Source: Thiomonas sp.
GTDB lineage: Bacteria > Pseudomonadota > Gammaproteobacteria > Burkholderiales > Burkholderiaceae
Assembly: GCA_027443745.1 (NCBI GenBank)
Contig: DAIAZB010000732.1
Span: 1-5,303 of the forward strand
Length of the DNA stretch: 5,303 nucleotides
Direction of reading: 5' to 3'
In this document: positions 1 to 4,939 of the stretch, piece by piece
How the letters are laid out: each line of letters opens with the position of its first letter
Numbering within the stretch: position 1 is the first letter of the stretch
Notes under the pieces: model-generated
What the model was told of the DNA's origin: nothing
The model's input: the letters and a program-made list of their open reading frames with translations, nothing else
Database searches by the model: none
Translations under genes and position numbers: made by a program

Positions 1-1089
1 CACAACACCATCGTCAACAAGGGCGCGACGCCGGTGACGGCACAGCTCTACATGCAGCTCGTGCGTGACGGCAACGACCCGAGCACCGGCACCCACTTCT
101 ATCACACCTTCACCGGTCCCACGGTCTACGACAGCAAGGACAAGTTCCAGAAATTCGAATTCAAGGACATCAGCGACCAGGTCAAGACCATCAAGAGCGA
201 AGACGGCTGGCTGGCGATGGTGCAGCATTACTTCGTCACCGCCTGGCTGCCCCAGCCCGACAAGGGCGCACGCGAGTTCTACCTGCGCAAGCTCGACCCC
301 AATCTCTACGCCGTGGGGGTGATGCTGCCGTTGCCCGCCATCGCGCCCGGGGCGCAGACGGTGCAGAGCGACACGCTCTACGTTGGCCCCGAGATCGAGA
401 GCCAGCTTGCCGGCCTGGCGCCGGGTTTCGAGCTGGTGAAGGATTACGGCTGGGTAACGATCATCGCCAAGCCGCTGTTCTGGGTGCTGGAGCAGGTTCA
501 CAAGGTGTTGGGCAACTGGGGCTGGTCCATCATCGGCCTGACCATCCTGCTCAAGCTGCTGTTCTTCCCGCTCACGGCCGCGAGCTACAAGTCGATGGCG
601 CGGATGAAGGCCGTGGCCCCGCGCCTGACGGCGCTGCGCGAGCGCCACAAGGACGATCCGGCAGCGATGAATGCCGCCATGGTGGAGATGTACCGCAAGG
701 AGAAGATCAACCCCCTGGGCGGCTGCCTGCCCATCGTGATTCAGATCCCGGTGTTCATCGCGCTCTACTGGGTGTTGCTGTCGAGCGTGGAACTGCGCGG
801 CGCGCCGTGGATCTTGTGGATCCACGACCTGTCGGCCAAGGATCCGTTCTACATCCTGCCGGTGATCATGACGGGTACCTCGTTCCTGCAGGTGATGCTC
901 AACCCCAAACCGCCCGATCCGATGCAGGCGCGGCTGATGATGATCATGCCGCTGGCGTTCTCGGTGATGTTCTTCTTCTTCCCGGCCGGCCTGGTGCTGT
1001 ACTGGCTGACCAACAACATCTTCTCGATTGCCCAGCAGTGGCTCATCAACAAGAAAATGGGCGTGCCGGAATTCACCCAACCCAAGTGA
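1..1089 (+). CDS. yidC: Membrane protein insertase YidC, C-terminal part (5' end outside window)
   Basis: YidC (Oxa1/Alb3/YidC family) inserts and folds inner-membrane proteins, alone or with SecYEG. The frame is open from base 1, so the gene starts upstream; 362 residues are visible of a protein usually near 540-560. Visible residues 1 to about 155 are the end of the periplasmic beta-sandwich domain. The conserved five-helix insertase core follows: a helix around 173-191, a cytoplasmic charged hairpin about 192-237, then helices around 240-262, 283-300, 312-327 and 329-347. Signature segments are [21 protein letters not shown], the [10 protein letters not shown] loop and [13 protein letters not shown]. 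The hydrophilic-groove basic residue, Arg366 in E. coli YidC, is Lys185 of the visible part ([11 protein letters not shown]). The C-terminal tail is short and ends PEFTQPK. It is followed after 73 nt by mnmE, the usual neighbour. The identification is secure; the promoter and N-terminal helix are not visible. Confidence 0.97.
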   Translation, partial: HNTIVNKGATPVTAQLYMQLVRDGNDPSTGTHFYHTFTGPTVYDSKDKFQKFEFKDISDQVKTIKSEDGWLAMVQHYFVTAWLPQPDKGAREFYLRKLDPNLYAVGVMLPLPAIAPGAQTVQSDTLYVGPEIESQLAGLAPGFELVKDYGWVTIIAKPLFWVLEQVHKVLGNWGWSIIGLTILLKLLFFPLTAASYKSMARMKAVAPRLTALRERHKDDPAAMNAAMVEMYRKEKINPLGGCLPIVIQIPVFIALYWVLLSSVELRGAPWILWIHDLSAKDPFYILPVIMTGTSFLQVMLNPKPPDPMQARLMMIMPLAFSVMFFFFPAGLVLYWLTNNIFSIAQQWLINKKMGVPEFTQPK

Positions 1090-1112
1090 ACGGCACGGCG
1101 CGCGCTGCACAG

Positions 1113-1129
1113 GGCGGCATGAGGCCGCC
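1113..1129 (+). repeat. GC hairpin in the yidC-mnmE gap
   Basis: GGCGGC (1113-1118) and GCCGCC (1124-1129) form a perfect 6-bp stem around a 5-nt loop (ATGAG). No T-rich run follows (GATTCGGACT), so it is not a canonical intrinsic terminator. It could be a weak attenuator, an RNA stability element between co-transcribed genes, or chance in GC-rich DNA. The rest of the 73-nt gap shows no convincing promoter. Confidence 0.35.
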
Positions 1130-1162
1130 GATTCGGACTGAATCCCCAGCCTTCGATCCGCG

Positions 1163-2587
1163 ATGAACCCGCTGGCGCAGCAGGCGGACCCCATCGCCGC
1201 AGTGGCCACCGCGCCGGGTCGTGGCGCGGTCGGTATCGTGCGGGCCACGGGCCGCGACTTGCGTGGCCTGGTGCGCGCGGTGTGCGGGCGCGAGCTCGAA
1301 GCGCGCCACGCGACGCTGCTGTCCTTTCTCGACGCCGAGGGCGGCGTCATCGACACCGGGTTGGCCTTGCATTTCCCGGCGCCGCATTCCTACACCGGGG
1401 AAGACGTGCTGGAGCTGCAGGTGCATGGCGGGCCCGTGGTGCTGCAACTGCTGCTGATGCGCTTGCTGGAGTTGGGCCGCGACAGCGGTCTGCGCCCGGC
1501 CGAGCCGGGCGAGTTCACACAGCGCGCGTTTCTCAACGGCAAGCTCGATCTAGCGCAAGCCGAAGCCGTCGCCGATCTGATCGATGCCACCACGGCCACC
1601 GCGGCGCGCAGCGCCTCGCGCTCGCTTGCCGGCGAGCTGTCGCAACGGGTGGGCGCACTGGCGGATGGCCTGCGCGAGCTTCGGGCCTTGGTGGAGGCGA
1701 CTCTGGACTTTCCCGAGGAAGACATCGACTTCATCCGCGCCGCCGGCGTCTCCGGTCGTCTGCAGGCGTTGCAGGAGCAACTGACGGCGATGCTGGCGCG
1801 CACCCGTCAGGGAGCGCTGCTGCGCGAGGGCCTGCATGTGGTGCTGGCCGGCCAGCCGAACGTGGGCAAGAGCTCCTTGCTCAACGCCCTCGCGGGAGCG
1901 GAGCTGGCCATCGTCACCGAGGTGCCGGGGACCACGCGCGACCGCGTCAGCCAGTCCATCCAGATCGAGGGCGTGCCGTTGCACATCATCGACACCGCCG
2001 GATTGCGTGACACGGAAGACACGGTCGAGCGTATCGGTGTGGCCCGCACCTGGGACGCGATTGCCGACGCCGACGCCGTCGTGTTCCTGCACGACCTCAC
2101 ACGCTTGCACGAACCCGATTACGCGCAGGCCGAGGCGCGCATTGCTGCCAGCCTGGCGCGGCACGGCCCGGCGCCGCTGCACGCCTGGAACAAGGCCGAC
2201 GCGCTGGACCCGGCCTTGGCCGAAGGCAGGCGCCGGCAATTCTGCCGGGCGATGGGTTGGACGGAGGACGCGGCCGGCGCGCTGCATTTGTCAGCACGCC
2301 AGCACACAGGACTGGACGCGTTGCGTCAGGCCCTGCTCGCCGTTTGCGGTTGGCGCACGCTGCCCGAGGGTGTGTTTCTCGCCCGCACCCGCCATGTCCA
2401 GGCGCTCGAAGTCTGCGCTGCGCACCTCACGGCGGGACAGGGCTTGCTGGCTGAAGCCTCGCCGGCACTCGACCTGCTGGCCGAGGAACTCCGGCTGGCA
2501 CACCGGGCGTTGATGGCGATCACGGGGGAAGTGACGGCGGACGATTTACTGGGTGACATTTTCAGCCGCTTTTGCATCGGCAAGTAA
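1163..2587 (+). CDS. mnmE: tRNA uridine-5-carboxymethylaminomethyl(34) synthesis GTPase MnmE
   Basis: With MnmG, MnmE installs the (carboxymethyl)aminomethyl group at C5 of wobble uridine 34 in certain tRNAs, using a methylene-tetrahydrofolate carbon and GTP hydrolysis. It is a cytoplasmic, potassium-activated, dimerising GTPase. At 474 aa it is slightly longer than E. coli MnmE (454). The N-terminal folate-binding domain (about 1-125) opens with [19 protein letters not shown] and has the [16 protein letters not shown] signature near its end. A helical domain leads to an inserted G domain (about 220-385): G1 GQPNVGKS at 230-237, PGTTRD at 255-260, G3 DTAG at 277-280 followed by LRDT, and G4 NKAD at 343-346. 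The C-terminus is the family-typical FCIGK with the conserved Cys at 471. The ATG at 1163 is chosen because it gives the usual short lead before the [11 protein letters not shown] motif; no clear Shine-Dalgarno precedes it, which fits translation within a yidC-mnmE transcript. All key motifs are intact. Confidence 0.98.
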   Translation: MNPLAQQADPIAAVATAPGRGAVGIVRATGRDLRGLVRAVCGRELEARHATLLSFLDAEGGVIDTGLALHFPAPHSYTGEDVLELQVHGGPVVLQLLLMRLLELGRDSGLRPAEPGEFTQRAFLNGKLDLAQAEAVADLIDATTATAARSASRSLAGELSQRVGALADGLRELRALVEATLDFPEEDIDFIRAAGVSGRLQALQEQLTAMLARTRQGALLREGLHVVLAGQPNVGKSSLLNALAGAELAIVTEVPGTTRDRVSQSIQIEGVPLHIIDTAGLRDTEDTVERIGVARTWDAIADADAVVFLHDLTRLHEPDYAQAEARIAASLARHGPAPLHAWNKADALDPALAEGRRRQFCRAMGWTEDAAGALHLSARQHTGLDALRQALLAVCGWRTLPEGVFLARTRHVQALEVCAAHLTAGQGLLAEASPALDLLAEELRLAHRALMAITGEVTADDLLGDIFSRFCIGK

Positions 2588-2606
2588 ACGGCCGGGAACA
2601 TTGAGC

Positions 2607-2643
2607 GCGCGCCAGGCTCCGACCGACATGGGGTATGGCGCGC
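2607..2643 (+). repeat. 7-bp inverted repeat between mnmE and tatA
   Basis: GCGCGCC (2607-2613) and GGCGCGC (2637-2643) are perfect inverted arms separated by 23 nt. They lie in the 86-nt gap between the mnmE stop and the tatA start. There is no T-tract, so it is not a standard terminator, and the long loop makes it a weak structure. I see no convincing sigma70 promoter in this gap, so tatA may be read through from mnmE. Confidence 0.25.
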
Positions 2644-2673
2644 AGTGTTGGCGTGATGACTTGGGAGACAGAC

Positions 2674-2967
2674 ATGGGTGAATTCAGCATCTGGCATTGG
2701 CTCATCGTGCTGGTGATCGTGATGATGGTGTTCGGCACCAAGAAGTTGAAGAACATCGGCACCGATCTGGGCCAGGCCGTCAAGGGCTTCAAGGACGGCA
2801 TTCGCGACGCCGAGTCGACCGAGTCGGCGGCGTCCACCGCGACCACGGCGCCGGCCCCGGTGTCCGGCGCCGGCGCCGCGAGCGAAGTCAGCCGCAAGCT
2901 TGCGGCTCACGATGTTGTGGACGTGGCCGAAATCCCCGCCAAGAGCACGACGCAACAGCCGCACTGA
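2674..2967 (+). CDS. tatA: Twin-arginine translocase subunit TatA/TatE family
   Basis: TatA multimers help form the pathway that moves folded twin-arginine precursors across the inner membrane. The 97-aa product has the family layout: a very short N-terminus, one membrane helix (about residues 5-20) with a polar residue at position 8 (His; Gln in E. coli TatA), the FGTKKL hinge with Phe20-Gly21, then an amphipathic helix (about 22-45) including Phe39 in KGFKDGI. A low-complexity Ala/Thr/Ser/Pro-rich tail (about 46-97) follows and is expected to be cytoplasmic. ATG 2674 is chosen over the in-frame ATG at 2635 because GGGAGA (2663-2668) lies 5 nt upstream and the TatA helix must start almost at the N-terminus. 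The MGxFSIWHW start and the short helix fit TatA rather than TatB, which normally has a Glu at position 8 and a longer amphipathic region. No tatB or tatC follows; the next gene is convergent. Whether this is the main TatA or an extra TatE-like copy cannot be told here. Confidence 0.93.
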   Translation: MGEFSIWHWLIVLVIVMMVFGTKKLKNIGTDLGQAVKGFKDGIRDAESTESAASTATTAPAPVSGAGAASEVSRKLAAHDVVDVAEIPAKSTTQQPH

Positions 2968-2969
2968 GC

Positions 2970-2991
2970 CGCGCGGGCTTCCTTGCGCGCG
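2970..2991 (+). terminator. Possible weak hairpin terminator after tatA
   Basis: CGCGCG (2970-2975) can pair with CGCGCG (2986-2991) around a 10-nt loop, starting 3 nt after the tatA stop codon. The following bases (CTCCCTCAAG) contain no T-tract, so Rho-independent termination is doubtful. Its position just past the stop at a convergent junction is the only argument for a 3'-end role. Confidence 0.25.
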
Positions 2992-3020
2992 CTCCCTCAA
3001 GCCCGGCATCGGGATCGGAT

Positions 3021-3036
3021 CCGGCCGTGGGGCCGG
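3021..3036 (-). terminator. Possible hairpin terminator after the dehydrogenase gene
   Basis: CCGGCC (3021-3026), loop GTGG and GGCCGG (3031-3036) form a perfect 6-bp stem with a tetraloop, directly after the dehydrogenase stop on the minus strand. Downstream on that strand (toward lower coordinates) there is no T-run. A further dyad, GGATC-G-GATCC (3012-3022), overlaps its far edge. It is a stable GC hairpin that could protect a 3' end or assist termination, but it is not a textbook terminator. Confidence 0.35.
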
Positions 3037-3037
3037 C

Positions 3038-4045
3038 TCAGCGCAGCCGCTCCAGCGCCTTGGGGTTGAGCAGGCCGTCCGTGTGGCCGTTGGCGAAATG
3101 CGTGATGGCGGCAAAGGCCTGGCCGAACATGTGCTCGTAATGCTCCAGCTCCACATAGCCCACATGCGGGGTGCAGATGGCGTTCTCCAGGCGCAGCAGC
3201 GGATTGCCCCGCATGATGGGCTCGGACTCGAACACGTCCACCGCAGCCATGCCGGGGCGGCCGCGGTTGAGCGCTGAAACCAGCGCGTCCGGGGCGATGA
3301 GTTCGGCTCGCGCGGTGTTCACCAGCACGGCCTGAGGCTTCATGTGCGAGAGGTCGGCCAGGGTGATGAGGCCGCGCGTCTCGTCGTTCAGGCGCAGGTG
3401 CAGCGACAGCACGTCGCTTTGCGCGAAGAGGACTTCGCGGCTTTCGGCCACGTCCAGGCCATGCTCTGTCGCCGCCTGGCGCGATGCTTCACGCCCCCAC
3501 ACCAGCACCCGCATACCGAAGGCCTGACCGTAACCGGCCACAATGCGGCCAATGCGGCCATAGCCTCCAATCCCCAGTGTCTTGCTCGCCAAGCGCTGGC
3601 CCAGGCCAAAATTCACGGGCATGGATTGCGATTTCAGCCCCGGCTGCTGCCAGGCGCCTTGCTTCAGACTGGCGACATGCTGTGGCAGGCGCCGCATGGC
3701 CGCCATGATGAGGGCCCAGGTGAACTCGGCCGCAGGCGCGGCGTCGACACTGCCCTCGACCACGCCGATACCGAGCTGGGTGCAGGCGTCCACATCCAGA
3801 TGGGCGCCGGCGCGCCCGGTTTGCACCACCAGCTTGAGCTTCGGGCACTTCTCCAGCACCGCCCGGTTCAGCGTGGTGCGCTCGCGATTGAGTACAACCA
3901 CCTGGGCATCACGCAGACGCACGGCCAACTGGCCGGAGCCCTTGACGTTGTTGTTAAACACTTTGACGTCATGCCCGCTCAGGCCGGCGAAACAGGCCAA
4001 CTTGCGCACGGCGTCCTGATAGTCATCCAGGATCACGATATTCAT
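3038..4045 (-). CDS. D-2-hydroxyacid dehydrogenase family protein (NAD(P)-dependent)
   Basis: The 335-aa product belongs to the D-isomer-specific 2-hydroxyacid dehydrogenase superfamily (relatives of SerA, glyoxylate/hydroxypyruvate reductases and D-lactate dehydrogenase), which reduce 2-oxoacids with NAD(P)H. The split catalytic domain covers about 1-105 and the C-terminal end. The nucleotide-binding Rossmann domain lies between them, with a GYGRIG glycine motif at 161-166. The triad is intact: Arg246 (NTARAE), Glu275 (DVFESEP) and His294 (TPHVGY). The start at 4045 is chosen because MNIVILDDYQDA is a typical family N-terminus; an in-frame extension to 4129 would add 28 residues unlike the family. 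No clear Shine-Dalgarno precedes it. The gene is convergent with tatA and divergent from the CoxG-like gene, so probably a single-gene unit. The cofactor is not obvious: the segment after the glycine motif reads VLVWGREAS, with Trp-Gly rather than an acidic residue at the usual NAD-selecting position and an Arg next to it, so NADPH is possible. The substrate is unknown. Confidence 0.93.
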   Translation of the reverse strand: MNIVILDDYQDAVRKLACFAGLSGHDVKVFNNNVKGSGQLAVRLRDAQVVVLNRERTTLNRAVLEKCPKLKLVVQTGRAGAHLDVDACTQLGIGVVEGSVDAAPAAEFTWALIMAAMRRLPQHVASLKQGAWQQPGLKSQSMPVNFGLGQRLASKTLGIGGYGRIGRIVAGYGQAFGMRVLVWGREASRQAATEHGLDVAESREVLFAQSDVLSLHLRLNDETRGLITLADLSHMKPQAVLVNTARAELIAPDALVSALNRGRPGMAAVDVFESEPIMRGNPLLRLENAICTPHVGYVELEHYEHMFGQAFAAITHFANGHTDGLLNPKALERLR

Positions 4046-4097
4046 GCCGCAACTGTAGCGCGCCAGGCGCCTGCTCAGGCCCCCGATTTGCGTCCCG

Positions 4098-4108
4098 ATA
4101 TTGCATCG
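4098..4108. repeat. Direct repeat ATATTGCATCG, copy 1
   Basis: This 11-bp sequence is repeated exactly and in the same orientation at 4250-4260. Copy 1 lies about 53 bp upstream of the dehydrogenase start codon. On the minus strand it contains CAATAT, which could be part of a weak -10 element. A shared regulator site for the divergent genes is an inference from position and identity only. Confidence 0.4.
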
Positions 4109-4144
4109 GACGCGCGTCGAGCGGCACACGGCGACTGGATTTCA

Positions 4145-4158
4145 CAGGGGCGCCCCTG
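4145..4158. promoter_or_regulatory. 14-bp perfect palindrome, possible operator
   Basis: CAGGGGCGCCCCTG is a perfect palindrome with 7-bp arms, roughly 100 bp upstream of the dehydrogenase start and about 70 bp upstream of the plus-strand promoter candidate. With no loop it is better read as a binding site for a dimeric regulator than as an RNA hairpin. No particular regulator family is recognised. Confidence 0.35.
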
Positions 4159-4167
4159 AGGTTTGGC

Positions 4168-4188
4168 GAAATCCCTAAAGGGGATTTC
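4168..4188 (+). repeat. 8-bp stem hairpin followed by a short T-run
   Basis: GAAATCCC (4168-4175), loop TAAAG and GGGATTTC (4181-4188) form a perfect stem. On the plus strand CCGAATTTT follows (4189-4197), so this is the most terminator-like structure in the window. No plus-strand gene ends before it, since the dehydrogenase is on the other strand. It could insulate the CoxG-like gene from antisense read-through, or be a double-stranded protein site. GGATTTC also occurs at 4137-4143 and could compete for the left arm. Confidence 0.45.
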
Positions 4189-4197
4189 CCGAATTTT

Positions 4198-4210
4198 GCT
4201 GCACTGCAGC
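4198..4210. promoter_or_regulatory. 13-bp palindrome next to the -35 element, possible operator
   Basis: GCTGCA-C-TGCAGC is a perfect interrupted palindrome that ends exactly at the base before the candidate -35 hexamer (4211). Part of it (GCACTGCA, 4201-4208) is repeated inverted as TGCAGTGC at 4263-4270, so the two copies bracket the candidate promoter. The position suits an activator or repressor site, but no family can be named. Confidence 0.35.
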
Positions 4211-4240
4211 TTGAGTCTGGGGGCGTGGATGGAATATAAG
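4211..4240 (+). promoter_or_regulatory. Candidate sigma70 promoter for the CoxG-like gene
   Basis: TTGAGT (4211-4216) matches the -35 consensus at four of six bases. TATAAG (4235-4240) matches the -10 consensus at five of six, with an 18-nt spacer. Transcription would start near 4247, leaving a leader of about 53 nt before the ATG at 4300. The AT-rich -10 area stands out from the GC-rich surroundings. On the opposite strand the same area reads TATATT (4238-4233), so a divergent minus-strand promoter is possible but has a poorer -35. Confidence 0.55.
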
Positions 4241-4249
4241 TAAACATCA

Positions 4250-4260
4250 ATATTGCATCG
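4250..4260. repeat. Direct repeat ATATTGCATCG, copy 2
   Basis: This is an exact copy of 4098-4108, placed at about +4 to +14 relative to the predicted start near 4247. It overlaps the dyad TGCAT-CGA-ATGCA (4254-4266). A site here would be well placed to repress the CoxG-like gene, but this is inferred from position only. Confidence 0.4.
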
Positions 4261-4299
4261 AATGCAGTGCGATCAACCGACGAAATCAACGAGGCCATC

Positions 4300-4866
4300 A
4301 TGGACGTCCAAGGCAAACGCAGCATCCCTCTGACCCCGGAGCAAACCTGGGAAGCGCTCAACACCACGGCGATGCTCAAAGCGTGCATACCGGGCTGCGA
4401 GTCGGTCACGCAGACCGGTGACGGGCAGTTCGAGGTCGTGCAGGTCTTGAACATCGCGAGCTACAAGACCCGGTTTTCCAGCACTTTGACGCTGGAGGAC
4501 GTGAATCCGCCCCACAGCTACGTGCTGCGTTTCGAGGGCAATGGCGGCAACGCGGGCTTCGGCCTGGGCCGGGCGCTGATCGCCTTGCAGCCGAGCGACG
4601 GGGGCACGCAGATGAACTACCAGGCCAGCGCCGAGGTCGGCGGCGCCATCGCCCAGATGGGCCAGGGTGCGGTGGATCTCGCGGTCAAGGGCTTGATCGA
4701 GGATTTTTTCGCCCGCTTCGAGCGCAACGCGCGTGGCGAGGACAGTGCCCTCATGCCCCACGGCATGGTCGAGCGCCTGTGGATCAAGATGCCGCCCTGG
4801 GCCTGGGCCCTTTCAACATTGGTGGCCGTGTTCATCATTTACTGGGGTCTGCACTGCACCTGGTGA
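4300..4866 (+). CDS. CoxG-like SRPBCC family protein with C-terminal membrane anchor
   Basis: The 188-aa product matches the CoxG (carbon monoxide dehydrogenase subunit G) branch of the SRPBCC/START-like hydrophobic-ligand-binding fold. Family hallmarks are the start MDVQGKRSIPLTPEQTWEAL, the LKACIPGCESV motif near residues 26-36, a glycine-rich GNGGNAGFGLGRALIAL stretch, and the MNYQASAEVGGAIAQMGQGAVD segment before the last long helix (to about 150). Residues about 165-186 (starting PPWAWALSTLVAVFIIYWG) form one hydrophobic helix, so the domain is probably tethered to the cytoplasmic face of the inner membrane; there is no signal peptide. ATG 4300 is chosen because the family begins this way and GAGG (4291-4294) lies 5 nt upstream; an in-frame GTG at 4267 would add 11 unrelated residues. 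In CO-oxidising bacteria CoxG is implicated in membrane attachment and quinone coupling of CO dehydrogenase. No coxMSL or other molybdenum hydroxylase gene is in the window, so the partner and ligand are unknown and the cox symbol is not assigned. Confidence 0.88.
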   Translation: MDVQGKRSIPLTPEQTWEALNTTAMLKACIPGCESVTQTGDGQFEVVQVLNIASYKTRFSSTLTLEDVNPPHSYVLRFEGNGGNAGFGLGRALIALQPSDGGTQMNYQASAEVGGAIAQMGQGAVDLAVKGLIEDFFARFERNARGEDSALMPHGMVERLWIKMPPWAWALSTLVAVFIIYWGLHCTW

Positions 4867-4871
4867 GGGCA

Positions 4872-4902
4872 GGCCTGGGCGCGGGGCCCGTGCCGACAGG
4901 CC
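4872..4902 (+). terminator. Strong GC hairpin after the CoxG-like gene
   Basis: Outer arms GGCCTG (4872-4877) and CAGGCC (4897-4902) enclose an inner stem, 4878-4883 with 4889-4894 (one G-T wobble), with a 2-nt bulge at 4895-4896 and a 5-nt loop. The structure starts 5 nt after the stop codon. No T-tract follows, so it is a likely 3'-end structure but an atypical intrinsic terminator. Confidence 0.45.
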
Positions 4903-4905
4903 GCA

Positions 4906-4937
4906 TGGCCAGCTGCGCGCTATCGGCGCGCCGGCCA
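4906..4937 (-). terminator. GC hairpin after the Kef-type gene
   Basis: TGGCC (4906-4910) pairs with GGCCA (4933-4937), and GCGCGC (4915-4920) pairs with GCGCGC (4926-4931) around the loop TATCG. It begins 2 nt beyond the stop codon of the minus-strand antiporter gene. It is back to back with the hairpin at 4872-4902 and also lacks a T-tract on its own strand. Confidence 0.4.
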
Positions 4938-4939
4938 GT

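Noticed and set aside
1550..2287. A 245-codon minus-strand open frame inside mnmE
   Set aside because: It lies wholly antisense to the MnmE helical and G domains, and its translation matches no family I recognise.
2607..2643. The GCGCGCC/GGCGCGC inverted repeat as an intrinsic terminator of mnmE
   Set aside because: The loop is 23 nt and no T-tract follows. It is kept only as a low-confidence repeat.
2635..2673. An upstream in-frame ATG for tatA adding 13 residues
   Set aside because: TatA needs its membrane helix at the extreme N-terminus, and the Shine-Dalgarno-like GGGAGA is correctly spaced for the ATG at 2674.
2326..3165. A 279-codon minus-strand open frame spanning the mnmE end, tatA and the dehydrogenase end
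   Set aside because: It crosses three well-supported genes and gene boundaries and has Arg/Ser/Pro-rich composition with no domain. It is a shadow of GC-rich coding DNA.
4046..4129. A 28-codon N-terminal extension of the dehydrogenase
   Set aside because: The added residues do not resemble the family. MNIVILDDYQDA is a typical start, and the extension would run over the regulatory repeat region.
3344..4159. A 271-codon plus-strand open frame across the dehydrogenase gene
   Set aside because: It is antisense to a gene with an intact catalytic triad. The translation is His/Gln/Ala-rich without a recognisable domain, as expected for a high-GC shadow frame.
4199..4858. CTGCACTGCA repeated at 4199-4208 and 4849-4858, bracketing the CoxG-like gene like element ends
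   Set aside because: The second copy is within codons for the protein's last residues (LHCT). Ten-base repeats are expected several times by chance in a window this long, and there are no terminal inverted repeats or transposase.
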